Below are positions 51,692 to 60,450 of a DNA stretch of 64,000 bases, in pieces; position 1 is the stretch's first letter; each line of letters begins with the position of its first letter. The notes under the pieces are model-generated. The model was not told the DNA's origin. It searched no databases and worked only from the letters and a program-made list of their open reading frames with translations. The stretch covers positions 103,873 through 167,872 of the forward strand of contig NZ_MSCO01000001.1 in assembly GCF_002954705.1 (NCBI RefSeq), given 5' to 3'. The stretch comes from Aliivibrio sifiae. Lineage in GTDB: Bacteria; Pseudomonadota; Gammaproteobacteria; Enterobacterales; Vibrionaceae. A program made the position numbers and the translations under genes.

Positions 51692-52708
51692 ATGCTTGTT
51701 ATTCGTCCTATCACTCAGGAAGATTATCCTGCACTTCATCAGTGTGCAGTAGAATCTGGTCATGGTTTTACTTCGCTACCAGTGAATGAAGAGCAGTTAC
51801 GAAATCGAATAGAGCACTCTATTGGTAGCTTTCAAAAAGAGGTTCAAGTCCCTGGAACTGAAGGTTACTTAATGGTTGGTGAAGATTCAGTTTCTGGTGA
51901 GGTTACCGGTACGACAGGAATTGAAGCTGCGGTTGGTTTAGATTCACCTTTTTATAATTATCACATCAGTAAAGTCGTTCATTTCTCACGTAAGCTCAAT
52001 GTTAATAATGTCGTGAAGGTACTGACTTTTGGTAGTAACTATACTGGTAGTACTGAAATTTGTACTTTATTTTTACGTCCGGAATTTCGTGAAGGTCTTA
52101 ATGGACGTTTAATGTCTAAAGCGCGTTTTTTAATGATGGCTGAGCATCCTCATCGCTTTTCTGACACCATTTTTGCTGAGATGCGTGGAGTGTCAGATAA
52201 AGAAGGAGAGTCGCCATTTTGGAAGTGGCTGCAGAAGCACTTTTTTTCTATCGACTTCACCGAAGCTGATTATCTAACAGGTATTGGTTACAAAGGTTTT
52301 ATTGCTGATCTTATGCCTAAATTACCTATTTACGTTAGCTTGTTAAGTAAAGAAGCACAGGAAGTTATCGGTAAGGTTCATGACAACACTAAGCCTGCAT
52401 TAAAGCTATTAGAAAATGAAGGCTTTCGGTGTCGTGGTTATGTCGATATTTTTGATGCAGGCCCGACGGTTGAATGTGATTTACGCAGCATTGAATCGGT
52501 GCGGAATTCATTCAAAGCCAAAGTGATTATCACGGAGCATAACAGCTCGCAGCAGTATTTAATTTCAAATACATCGTTTGAGAGTTTCAGAGCAACAGCA
52601 ACCACCGCCGCTTATGATAAAGCGACCGATACCGTTCATTTAACACAAGAAGCGGCAACGGCACTGCAAGTAGATGTTGATGATTACGTACGTTTATTAG
52701 CTCAATAG
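51692..52708 (+). CDS. astA: Arginine N-succinyltransferase AstA
   Basis: First enzyme of the AST pathway; transfers succinyl from succinyl-CoA to arginine. 338 residues from the ATG at 51692, which has GGAGGGA upstream; a TTG three bases earlier is in frame but unlikely. MLVIRPITQEDYPALHQCAVESG, EVTGTTGIEAAVG, SKVVHFSRKL and ICTLFLRPEFREGLNGRLMSKARFLM match the family. Ends 12 bases before astD. Confidence 0.95.
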   Translation: MLVIRPITQEDYPALHQCAVESGHGFTSLPVNEEQLRNRIEHSIGSFQKEVQVPGTEGYLMVGEDSVSGEVTGTTGIEAAVGLDSPFYNYHISKVVHFSRKLNVNNVVKVLTFGSNYTGSTEICTLFLRPEFREGLNGRLMSKARFLMMAEHPHRFSDTIFAEMRGVSDKEGESPFWKWLQKHFFSIDFTEADYLTGIGYKGFIADLMPKLPIYVSLLSKEAQEVIGKVHDNTKPALKLLENEGFRCRGYVDIFDAGPTVECDLRSIESVRNSFKAKVIITEHNSSQQYLISNTSFESFRATATTAAYDKATDTVHLTQEAATALQVDVDDYVRLLAQ

Positions 52709-52720
52709 AGGACAAAGGAT

Positions 52721-54178
52721 ATGACACATTGGATTGCAGGGGATTGGGTTTCAGGTAATGGTGAAACAATACAATCAGTAAGCCCGTACAACAGTGAAGT
52801 GGTGTGGGAAGGGGACAGCGCAACCAAAGAACAGGTTGAGTCAGCCGTTAGTGCGGCACGCCGTGCCTTTATTGAGTGGAAAAAACAGCCTTTTGAAGCG
52901 CGCCAAGTGATCATTGAGCGTTTTGCTGAGTTAGTAAAACAAAATGCAGATCAGATAGCGGAAGTGATTGCTAAAGAAACCGGTAAACCATTTTGGGAAA
53001 CAAAAACGGAAGCCGGTGCGATGGTTGGTAAGATCGCAATTTCTATTCGTGCTTATCATGAAAGAACGCCCTATAAAGAGCGTGAAGCCGCAGGAAATAA
53101 AATTGTACTTAGACATCGACCTTTAGGTGTTATGGCTGTATTTGGGCCGTACAACTTCCCAGGGCACCTTCCTAACGGTCATATTGTTCCAGCACTGCTT
53201 GCCGGAAACACCGTCGTGTTAAAACCCTCAGAACAGACGCCATGTACCAGTGAAGTGATCATGAAATTATGGCAAAAAGCAGGTTTGCCAAATGGTGTGA
53301 TTAATCTAGTACAAGGTGCTCGTGCAACAGGTGAAGCGTTAGCGGGCGCTAAAGGTATTGATGGCCTGTTATTTACCGGTAGTGCGAATACTGGACATAT
53401 CCTACATCGCCAATTTTCAGGAGACACAGGAAAAATGCTGGCTCTAGAAATGGGCGGCAATAATCCGATGGTTATTTCAAAAGATTTTGGTGATCAAGAA
53501 GCGGCAGTTTACACCATTATTCAATCGGCATTTATTAGTGCGGGTCAACGTTGTACGTGTGCTCGTCGCTTATATGTTCCTATTGGAAAAGCAGGCGATG
53601 AATTGTTAGTTCGCCTTGTTGAGGTGGCAAAAAGCATTGTTGTTGACCACCCGTTTGCTGATAACGCTCCGTTTATGGGCTCGCAAATATCAGTTGCAGC
53701 GGCAGAGTTTATTCTAAACGCTCAGAAGAATTTACAAGACTTGGGTGGAGAATCTTTGCTTGAAGCCAAAAGTTTAGGTCATGCCTTTGTTTCACCCGGT
53801 ATTATTGATGCGACTAAGGTTGCTGAATTGCCGGATGAAGAATACTTTGGACCATTACTACAAGTGGTGCGTTACGAGACATTAGAAGAAGCCGTAGAGC
53901 TTGCTAATGATACTCGTTATGGATTATCGGCAGGTCTTGTTTCAACTGATGATAGTGAGTGGGAATATTTTGTTGAGCATATTCGTGCAGGTATTGTAAA
54001 TCGTAACCGTCAATTGACTGGAGCAAGTGGTGACGCGCCATTTGGTGGTCCTGGTGCATCAGGAAACATGAAACCAAGTGCGTATTACGCTGCTGATTAT
54101 TGTGCATACCCAATGGCATCAATGGAAGGCGATGCGTGTGAAATTCCAGCTCAAATTTCTCCGGGTCTAACTCTATAA
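52721..54178 (+). CDS. astD: Succinylglutamate-semialdehyde dehydrogenase AstD
   Basis: NAD-dependent aldehyde dehydrogenase of the AST pathway, 485 residues. [30 protein letters not shown] cofactor loop, [10 protein letters not shown] (catalytic Glu), and [13 protein letters not shown] (nucleophile Cys) are all present. It lies 12 bases after astA and 10 bases before the DUF1338 gene, so they form one unit. Confidence 0.96.
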   Translation: MTHWIAGDWVSGNGETIQSVSPYNSEVVWEGDSATKEQVESAVSAARRAFIEWKKQPFEARQVIIERFAELVKQNADQIAEVIAKETGKPFWETKTEAGAMVGKIAISIRAYHERTPYKEREAAGNKIVLRHRPLGVMAVFGPYNFPGHLPNGHIVPALLAGNTVVLKPSEQTPCTSEVIMKLWQKAGLPNGVINLVQGARATGEALAGAKGIDGLLFTGSANTGHILHRQFSGDTGKMLALEMGGNNPMVISKDFGDQEAAVYTIIQSAFISAGQRCTCARRLYVPIGKAGDELLVRLVEVAKSIVVDHPFADNAPFMGSQISVAAAEFILNAQKNLQDLGGESLLEAKSLGHAFVSPGIIDATKVAELPDEEYFGPLLQVVRYETLEEAVELANDTRYGLSAGLVSTDDSEWEYFVEHIRAGIVNRNRQLTGASGDAPFGGPGASGNMKPSAYYAADYCAYPMASMEGDACEIPAQISPGLTL

Positions 54179-54188
54179 GGTGGTCAGA

Positions 54189-54983
54189 ATGAATAACGTT
54201 ACTTCTTTATTTTCTGCACTATGGCAGGACTATGTCACTCGCTTGTCGCCATCGGCAGGTAAGGTGCATCAGTTATTATCTAATGGTGATGAGTTAATTA
54301 ATGATCATATAGCTTTACGTACCTTTAATCTACCTAAGGTTGGATTACAGACTCTCGCTGCTCCATTTTTAGCAATAGGGTATAAAGCGTGTGAGACGTA
54401 TGACTTTGAAGCGAAGAAACTAAAAGCACAGCATTTTGAACACCCAGCTCCTAATGCTCCATTAGTCTTTATTAGTGAGTTATTGGTTGAAGAGTTATCT
54501 GTTGAAGCTCAAAGGATTATTCATTCATTCGTAGAGCAAGTTCCTATGCATTATTTTGCTACCAATGATTTTCTTTCATCGGGTCGCCCTTGGTTTTTAA
54601 GTTTTGATGAATATCAAATCTTGGCAAAAGAGAGCGAGTATGCGTCTTGGTTAGCGGCTCATGGTTATGGTGCGAATCACTTTACGGTTTATGTCAATCA
54701 ACTTGAATCTTTTGATGAGGTGGTTGATGTGAACCAACACTTACGCGATTCAGGCTTTGCGATGAATGAAGTGGGCGGTGAAGTGAAAGGTTCTCCTGAG
54801 GTTTACTTAGAGCAGTCATCAACGATGGCGGATAAAGTAACCGTCAGTTTTACCGAGGGAGAGTTTATCGTTCCTGGCGGTTTTTATGAATTTGCTAAGC
54901 GATACACTTTACCAAATGGAAAAATATATACCGGTTTTGTCGCTGCATCTGCTGATAAAATTTTTGAAAGCACAGACAGTTAA
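54189..54983 (+). CDS. DUF1338 family protein (2-oxoadipate dioxygenase/decarboxylase-like)
   Basis: 264 residues from the ATG at 54189, with AAGGTGG upstream. NDHIALRTF near position 35 and NHFTVYVNQL near 160 carry conserved histidines that are likely metal ligands, with a late Glu in the FTEGEFIVPGGFYEFAKRY block. The DUF1338 family contains HglS, which converts 2-oxoadipate to D-2-hydroxyglutarate in lysine breakdown (known from Pseudomonas). This is a short form, and there are no lysine catabolic genes nearby. Its position behind astD suggests a link to arginine catabolism. Substrate unknown. Confidence 0.8.
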   Translation: MNNVTSLFSALWQDYVTRLSPSAGKVHQLLSNGDELINDHIALRTFNLPKVGLQTLAAPFLAIGYKACETYDFEAKKLKAQHFEHPAPNAPLVFISELLVEELSVEAQRIIHSFVEQVPMHYFATNDFLSSGRPWFLSFDEYQILAKESEYASWLAAHGYGANHFTVYVNQLESFDEVVDVNQHLRDSGFAMNEVGGEVKGSPEVYLEQSSTMADKVTVSFTEGEFIVPGGFYEFAKRYTLPNGKIYTGFVAASADKIFESTDS

Positions 54984-55002
54984 TTCTAAAATTTAGGCAT
55001 AA

Positions 55003-55030
55003 AAAAACGCAGCTCAAGAGCTGCGTTTTT
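55003..55030. terminator. Bidirectional terminator between the ast unit and crp
   Basis: AAAAACGCAGCT and AGCTGCGTTTTT form a perfect 12-bp stem with a CAAG loop; usable from both convergent sides. Confidence 0.93.
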
Positions 55031-55053
55031 ATTCGTTTAAGATAAGCGTTAAA

Positions 55054-55686
55054 TTAACGAGTACCGTAAACTACAATTGTTTTACCGTGTGCTGAAATCA
55101 AGTTTTGCTCTTCAAGCATCTTCAAGATACGGCCAACAGTTTCACGTGAACAACCTACAATTTGACCGATCTCTTGACGAGTGATCTTAATTTGCATGCC
55201 ATCTGGGTGAGTCATTGCATCTGGTTGTTTAGCTAGATTCAATAGAGTCTGAGCGATACGGCCTGTAACGTCTAGGAATGCTAAATCACCTACTTTTTGG
55301 CTAGTGATTTGTAGACGAGTTGCCATTTGAGCTGAAAGACGCATCAGAATATCTGGGTTTACTTGAATAAGCTGACGGAATTTCTTGAATGAAATTTCCG
55401 CTACTTCACAAGGGCTTTTTGCACGAACCCATGCTGAACGTTCTTGACCTTCTTCAAACAAGCCAAGTTCACCGATGAAATCACCTTGGTTAAGGTAAGA
55501 AAGGATCATTTCCTTTCCTTCTTCATCTTTGATAAGTACAGCAACAGAACCTTTTACGATGTAGTAAAGAGTCTCAGCTTTTTCACCCGCGTGAATCAAA
55601 GTACTTTTTGATGGGTACTTATGAATGTGACAATGAGATAAGAACCACTCTAATGTTGGATCTGTCTGAGGTTTACCTAGAACCAT
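55054..55686 (-). CDS. crp: Cyclic AMP receptor protein CRP
   Basis: Global cAMP-dependent regulator of carbon use, and in vibrios also of competence, motility and quorum sensing (known). 210 residues, as in E. coli. cAMP-binding domain about 1-135 with [18 protein letters not shown], the long C helix, and a helix-turn-helix [20 protein letters not shown] at about 169-188. Divergent from yhfA, with a CRP-like site in the 245-bp gap, so self-regulation is expected. Confidence 0.98.
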   Translation of the reverse strand: MVLGKPQTDPTLEWFLSHCHIHKYPSKSTLIHAGEKAETLYYIVKGSVAVLIKDEEGKEMILSYLNQGDFIGELGLFEEGQERSAWVRAKSPCEVAEISFKKFRQLIQVNPDILMRLSAQMATRLQITSQKVGDLAFLDVTGRIAQTLLNLAKQPDAMTHPDGMQIKITRQEIGQIVGCSRETVGRILKMLEEQNLISAHGKTIVVYGTR

Positions 55687-55883
55687 ACTTTATACTTCCT
55701 CTGCGTTTGCCAAGTAGGCGATGTCCATTTTAAAATAACTGAGCCAAATATCAGTTTGGCCTATACAATATGGTTATCGGAACAAGGCTGCATGTTCGTT
55801 GAGATAATTGATAAAATCATACCCTGTTTCGCAACCGATTTCTTGACTTTGATCGTATGAATAGTGCGACCAAGGGCACAGTT

Positions 55884-55901
55884 TAGTGAAATGGATCACG
55901 A
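55884..55901. promoter_or_regulatory. CRP-binding site between crp and yhfA
   Basis: TAGTGA-AATGGA-TCACGA: both GTGA and TCAC cores of the CRP consensus (TGTGA-N6-TCACA) with correct spacing. It is about 200 bp from the crp start and 30 bp from yhfA, so it fits activation or repression of either. Confidence 0.6.
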
Positions 55902-55931
55902 GTTTTCCTTTTATGTAGTAAAGAGGCTTTT

Positions 55932-56333
55932 ATGAATGCTGAAGTTAAATGGATTGATGGATTTACTTTCTTAGGTCAATCTCAATCAGGTCACTCTGTT
56001 GTTATGGATGGTAATGGGGGAGAAAAAGCCCCAAGTCCGATGGAATTAGTGTTAATGGCCGCTGGTGGATGCAGTTCTGTTGATGTTGTTGATGGTCTAA
56101 AATCCGCAAATCAAGCCGTACTTGGTTGTGTTGCAAAGCTATCAAGTGAGCGTCGTGAAACTGCGCCGAAGCTGTTTACTCATATTAATATTCACTTTGA
56201 AGTGAGTGGCGATAATCTCAATCCTAAGGTGGTTGAGCAAGTCACCGCTGATTCATTACAGAAATATTGTTCGGTGTGTTTAATGCTAGGTGAAGGCATT
56301 GAGGTGACGCATTCTTGGGAAATTATTGCTTAA
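55932..56333 (+). CDS. yhfA: OsmC-family protein YhfA
   Basis: Small OsmC/Ohr-fold protein of 133 residues; reduces hydroperoxides in relatives, but the role of YhfA is unknown. KAPSPMELVLMAAGGCSSVDVVDGL holds one family Cys and LQKYCSVCLMLGEGIEV holds two more. It is divergent from crp, exactly as yhfA/crp in E. coli. A ribosome site AAGAGG precedes the ATG. Confidence 0.9.
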   Translation: MNAEVKWIDGFTFLGQSQSGHSVVMDGNGGEKAPSPMELVLMAAGGCSSVDVVDGLKSANQAVLGCVAKLSSERRETAPKLFTHINIHFEVSGDNLNPKVVEQVTADSLQKYCSVCLMLGEGIEVTHSWEIIA

Positions 56334-56349
56334 ATAATTCTTTGCAAAG

Positions 56350-56388
56350 AAAAGCCTCACACATTTTGATGTATGAGGCTTTGTTTTT
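56350..56388. terminator. Terminator between yhfA and hslU
   Basis: AAAGCCTCA pairs with TGAGGCTTT, with an inner ACAT/ATGT extension, and TTGTTTTT follows. The T tract favours the yhfA side. Confidence 0.85.
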
Positions 56389-56431
56389 AACTCGTAATAA
56401 TGAACTGATAATTACGAGTATTAGTCGTCCA

Positions 56432-57766
56432 TTATAGAATAAAGCGACTTAGATCTTCATCTGCGACTAGATCACCCAAGCGAGAGGTAACGTAAGCTGC
56501 ATCAACAGTTAGGCTTTCACCGTCTTTTTCAGATGCATCGTAAGAGATCTCTTCCATTAGACGTTCCATTACAGTATGTAGACGACGTGCACCAATGTTT
56601 TCTGTGCTTTCGTTCACTTGGAATGCTGATTCTGCAATACGAGTAATGCCATCTTCAGTAAACTCAAGATTAACATTTTCTGTCGCTAATAAAGCGATGT
56701 ATTGTTCTGTTAACGAGGCATTTGGTTCTGTCAGGATACGTTTAAAGTCGTTCGCAGTTAATGCTTCAAGTTCAACACGAATAGGCAATCGACCTTGCAA
56801 TTCAGGGATAAGATCCGATGGCTTAGCCATTTGAAATGCACCTGAAGTGATAAATAACATGTGATCTGTTTTTACCATACCATGCTTCGTACTTACTGTG
56901 CTGCCTTCTACTAATGGAAGTAGGTCACGTTGCACGCCTTCACGAGATACATCACCAGATTGAGAGTTGGAATCTTTACAGATTTTATCAATCTCATCAA
57001 TAAAGACGATACCGTGATTTTCCACATTGAAAATAGCTTGTTCTTTTAGCTCTTCAGGGTTAACTAATTTAGCACCTTCTTCTTCAGCTAGGGCTTTAAG
57101 TGCGTCTTTGATTTTCATCTTACGCTTTTTAGTTGTGTCACCACCAGATAGGTTTTGGAACATACCTTGAAGTTGGTTTGTCATCTCTTCCATACCAGGA
57201 GGAGCCATGATTTCTACGCCAACTTGAGGTGCAGCAACATCGACTTCGATTTCTTTATCGTCTAGATTACCTTCACGTAATTTTTTACGGAAAGATTGGC
57301 GAGTACCAGAGTCATTATCACCTTCTTCATTTTTACCCCATGCATCGCGTGCAGGAGGTAATAGAATGTCTAGAATACGATCTTCAGCTTGTTCTTCGGC
57401 TCGGAATTTTACTTTGTCTACCGCTTGTTGATGCGTCATTTTTATTGCAACATCAGTTAAGTCGCGAATGATACTATCAACTTCTTTACCGACGTAACCC
57501 ACTTCAGTAAATTTAGTTGCTTCAACTTTGATGAAAGGTGCATTCGCTAGTTTCGCTAAGCGACGTGCAATTTCAGTTTTACCAACCCCTGTTGGTCCGA
57601 TCATTAAAATATTTTTTGGTGTAACTTCTGCACGCAACTCAGGGTTAAGTTGCATACGACGCCAGCGATTACGTAAGGCAATAGCAACTGAACGCTTTGC
57701 TTTATCTTGACCAATAATATGGCTATCTAATTCGTGTACGATTTCACGAGGAGTCATCTCAGACAT
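56432..57766 (-). CDS. hslU: ATP-dependent unfoldase HslU
   Basis: AAA+ ring ATPase that unfolds proteins for HslV. 444 residues. Walker [17 protein letters not shown] (about 57-72), the GYVGKEV pore loop, Walker [10 protein letters not shown], intermediate I domain about 105-240, and the C-terminal SRFIL that docks into HslV. It lies 22 bases after hslV in one unit under a heat-shock promoter. Confidence 0.98.
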   Translation of the reverse strand: MSEMTPREIVHELDSHIIGQDKAKRSVAIALRNRWRRMQLNPELRAEVTPKNILMIGPTGVGKTEIARRLAKLANAPFIKVEATKFTEVGYVGKEVDSIIRDLTDVAIKMTHQQAVDKVKFRAEEQAEDRILDILLPPARDAWGKNEEGDNDSGTRQSFRKKLREGNLDDKEIEVDVAAPQVGVEIMAPPGMEEMTNQLQGMFQNLSGGDTTKKRKMKIKDALKALAEEEGAKLVNPEELKEQAIFNVENHGIVFIDEIDKICKDSNSQSGDVSREGVQRDLLPLVEGSTVSTKHGMVKTDHMLFITSGAFQMAKPSDLIPELQGRLPIRVELEALTANDFKRILTEPNASLTEQYIALLATENVNLEFTEDGITRIAESAFQVNESTENIGARRLHTVMERLMEEISYDASEKDGESLTVDAAYVTSRLGDLVADEDLSRFIL

Positions 57767-57788
57767 GGTTATTCCTTATTATTTGTCG

Positions 57789-58313
57789 TTAAACGTTCAG
57801 TTCTTCAACGGTATGATTATGGTTAGTGTAGACGTCAATATCACCAGCAATAGTTAATGCTTTGGTGGCAATTTCACGTGCATCTAATTCTGTGTTTTCT
57901 AGTAACGCCGTTGCGGCTGAACGAGCAAAATAGCCACCAGAACCTATAGTAAGAAGGTCATTATCGGCATTAATTAAATCACCAGTACCGCTAATGATTA
58001 GAGACGTTGTTTTATCAGCAACAATTAACATTGCTTCAAGACGGCGTAAAGCGCGATCGCTACGCCATTCTTTAGCGAGTTCAACGGCAGCTTTGGTTAA
58101 ATTACCTTGGTGCATTTCTAATTTTCGTTCACACAGGTCAAACAGAATGAATGCATCAGCAGTGCTACCAGCAAAGCCAACTAGAACGGAATCATTGTAA
58201 AGGCGACGTACTTTCTTTACGTTACCTTTTGCGATCATATCACCTTGAGATGCTTGGCCATCGCCAGCAACCACGACTTTGCCTTCACGGCGTACAGAAA
58301 CTATTGTAGTCAC
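57789..58313 (-). CDS. hslV: ATP-dependent protease subunit HslV
   Basis: Proteasome-like peptidase, 174 residues. After Met removal the N-terminal Thr (MTTIVSVRR) is the nucleophile; GDGQASQGD and [10 protein letters not shown] are conserved. First gene of hslVU. A sigma-32 type promoter lies about 70-100 bp upstream, after the ftsN terminator. Confidence 0.98.
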   Translation of the reverse strand: MTTIVSVRREGKVVVAGDGQASQGDMIAKGNVKKVRRLYNDSVLVGFAGSTADAFILFDLCERKLEMHQGNLTKAAVELAKEWRSDRALRRLEAMLIVADKTTSLIISGTGDLINADNDLLTIGSGGYFARSAATALLENTELDAREIATKALTIAGDIDVYTNHNHTVEELNV

Positions 58314-58384
58314 GAGTAAAACCTCTTATTCGATGATGTAATTTAGTGAGACTCTTACATTAATCTTTATGATTATTACTATTG

Positions 58385-58413
58385 TAATGGGGGGGATGAT
58401 GTTGGTTTTCAAG
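58385..58413 (-). promoter_or_regulatory. Sigma-32 heat-shock promoter of hslVU
   Basis: On the minus strand: CTTGAAA (58413-58407), 14 bases, CCCCATTA (58392-58385), against the consensus CTTGAAA-N11-16-CCCCATNT. The -10 element sits within a run of seven C. It lies just after the ftsN terminator, about 70 bases before hslV. Confidence 0.8.
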
Positions 58414-58427
58414 ATGAGTAGAATAGA

Positions 58428-58454
58428 AAAAGGAGCACTTGATGTGCTCCTTTT
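58428..58454 (-). terminator. Terminator after ftsN
   Basis: AAAAGGAGCAC and GTGCTCCTTTT pair perfectly (11 bp) around TTGAT, with T's on both strands. It separates ftsN from the hslVU promoter. Confidence 0.9.
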
Positions 58455-58494
58455 GGGAAATGTGTGATGTTATTACGACTTTTTATGCTGAGCT

Positions 58495-59070
58495 TTACTG
58501 ATCTTTCCAGATAGCGCATGGCTCTATTTTAGCTCGTTGTAATTTATGGCGATCTTTTTCAGCATCACGCTTAAATTTATACGGACCTAAAACTACTTTA
58601 AACCAGCTGCTGCCTTCTGCATGCCTAACCGTTGAAGTTAGCCCTTGGAACGCAATGTTCATTTTACGTTCTTCGGCTTGTGAGCGATTTTTATAAGCGC
58701 CACATTGCATGATATAAGGGATTTCAGAAACTTTAAGTTCTTTTTGTTCAACTTCAATTTCTTTATTTGGCAGTTCATCCATATAGCTCCATTGCTCTTC
58801 AGGCATTGGAGGTATCTCTTCCGTGTTAGATTTCTTTTTAGCTTTAATTGGAACAACCTCCGTCACCGTTGATTTTGTCTCTGGTGCAGGAGAGTCATTT
58901 AGAAAGTAAAGGGCGTAACTAAACACAGCGACTAAGAGAGCGGCAACAGCAACTGCTTTCCATGGTGTTGAACCATTAGATATAGGTTGTTTATCCCCTT
59001 TTTTCTTGGCTGGTTTCTTTGTCGCTTTCTTAGGAGAGCGCCCACGTTTTACATAATCTTTATTGGCCAC
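58495..59070 (-). CDS. ftsN: Cell-division protein FtsN
   Basis: Bitopic membrane protein that triggers septal peptidoglycan synthesis. 191 residues, much shorter than E. coli FtsN (319). The N-terminal MANKDYVKRGRSPKK matches the FtsA-interacting start, a membrane span lies at about 37-57, a short acidic periplasmic linker carries the EEIPPMPEEQWSYMDELP essential region, and a SPOR domain covers about 116-190 (YIMQCGAYKNRSQAEERK). The Gln-rich linker of E. coli is missing. Between cytR and hslV, as in E. coli. Confidence 0.93.
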   Translation of the reverse strand: MANKDYVKRGRSPKKATKKPAKKKGDKQPISNGSTPWKAVAVAALLVAVFSYALYFLNDSPAPETKSTVTEVVPIKAKKKSNTEEIPPMPEEQWSYMDELPNKEIEVEQKELKVSEIPYIMQCGAYKNRSQAEERKMNIAFQGLTSTVRHAEGSSWFKVVLGPYKFKRDAEKDRHKLQRAKIEPCAIWKDQ

Positions 59071-59247
59071 AGTACTTTAACTTTATACAGAATTACAGAG
59101 AGAATACGCTATGGTAATCAGTTGTATTAATGCATACCAGCACTTGTGTAAAAAAGTACGCAAAAAGTCACTATTTAGACAGATTCATCGTCTTATAAGA
59201 ATGACTTTTGTGTGTTGACTCTTTTTATGTTGGTTTAAAGCCCTATT

Positions 59248-60255
59248 TTAGCGGTTCTTTGGTGGTGCAGTACTTCCTCTAAGTACTAACGAGGATTCAA
59301 GTAAGCGAGATCCAGAACGAACATCATGCCCTTTTAGTAAATCTAAAAGCATGAGCATAGATTGGCGACCAATCTCATAACGAGGTTGTGAAATAGTCGT
59401 CAGTGGTGGATCGCAATACTGAGAGAATTCAATGTCATCAAAACCCATGATGGAAATATCTTGGGGAACACGGAATCCCATTTGTTTTGCTTTTTGAATT
59501 GCTCCTATTGCCATTATGTCGTTATGGCAAAAGACCGCGGTAGGTGGCGATGAAAGTGAAAGCAATTGAGCAATTGCGGTTGCTCCGGCTTCAAAATTGA
59601 AGTTGCCATAATGCACATATGAATTGTTCATTGCAATGCCAGCACGACGTAAGGCTTGTTGGTAACCTTGATGTCTAAATTGACACAATGCAGAGTCTTC
59701 GGGTCCAGATAATTCAGCGATCCTATTATGGCCTAACTTGGTTAGGTAATTTACTGCTTCGAATGCTGCTGTTAGATTATCGATATGAACTGTTGGTAGT
59801 TCGAGTTCTGGTGCATATTCACAAGCCATTACCAGAGGAGGTAAGTTTTTTTGTTCTTGGCGGCTGGCATTAAAAGGAAGATCAGAACCGAGTAAAACCA
59901 TGCCATCAACTTGTTTGGTGTAAACAAGGTTTACAAAAGATTGCTCGCGCTTTTTCTGTTGGCTGCTATCACCCACTAAAATGACATAACCATTTTCAAC
60001 GGCAGTATCTTCAATACCTCGTAAAATATCACTAAAGTAAGGGTCACAGATATCAGGAACAATCGTTACAATGGTTTTTGATTCATTACGACGTAATGTA
60101 CGGGTTAATGTCGTTGGAGAATAGCCAGTTTCTACGATGGCGCCTTCTACGCGTTTACGGGTGGATAATGACACCTTCTCTGGAGTCATTAATGCTCGTG
60201 ATACGGTAGCTGTTGATACACCTGCCGATAAAGCAACGTCCTTCATTGTCGCCAT
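59248..60255 (-). CDS. cytR: LacI-family repressor CytR
   Basis: Represses nucleoside uptake and catabolism together with CRP; released by cytidine (known). 335 residues. Helix-turn-helix MATMKDVALSAGVSTATVSRALM at 1-23, hinge, then the periplasmic-binding-like ligand domain (DGMVLLGSDLPFN, MGFDDIEFSQYCDPPLTTI). Between priA and ftsN as in E. coli. In vibrios CytR is also needed for competence gene expression (known), linking it to the pil genes of this window. Confidence 0.93.
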   Translation of the reverse strand: MATMKDVALSAGVSTATVSRALMTPEKVSLSTRKRVEGAIVETGYSPTTLTRTLRRNESKTIVTIVPDICDPYFSDILRGIEDTAVENGYVILVGDSSQQKKREQSFVNLVYTKQVDGMVLLGSDLPFNASRQEQKNLPPLVMACEYAPELELPTVHIDNLTAAFEAVNYLTKLGHNRIAELSGPEDSALCQFRHQGYQQALRRAGIAMNNSYVHYGNFNFEAGATAIAQLLSLSSPPTAVFCHNDIMAIGAIQKAKQMGFRVPQDISIMGFDDIEFSQYCDPPLTTISQPRYEIGRQSMLMLLDLLKGHDVRSGSRLLESSLVLRGSTAPPKNR

Positions 60256-60379
60256 ATATATTCCTCTCCCAACTGTCTTTAAATCTAAAGTAAACGATTG
60301 CTCTAATTATTTGAAGAGATATTTTATGTGTAAAATAAAGATTTAAATACGGCGCGTTTAACAAAAATTACATCTGGAT

Positions 60380-60395
60380 CGTGAATTGACTCACA
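60380..60395. promoter_or_regulatory. CRP-binding site upstream of cytR
   Basis: CGTGA-ATTGAC-TCACA matches the CRP core TGTGA-N6-TCACA at 9 of 10 positions. It lies 125 bp upstream of cytR, which in E. coli is CRP-activated and self-repressed (known). Confidence 0.6.
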
Positions 60396-60450
60396 TCAGG
60401 GTCGATTGTTTTTCATTTAAAGAATAAAGTTTAATTAATAAACCCTTATT

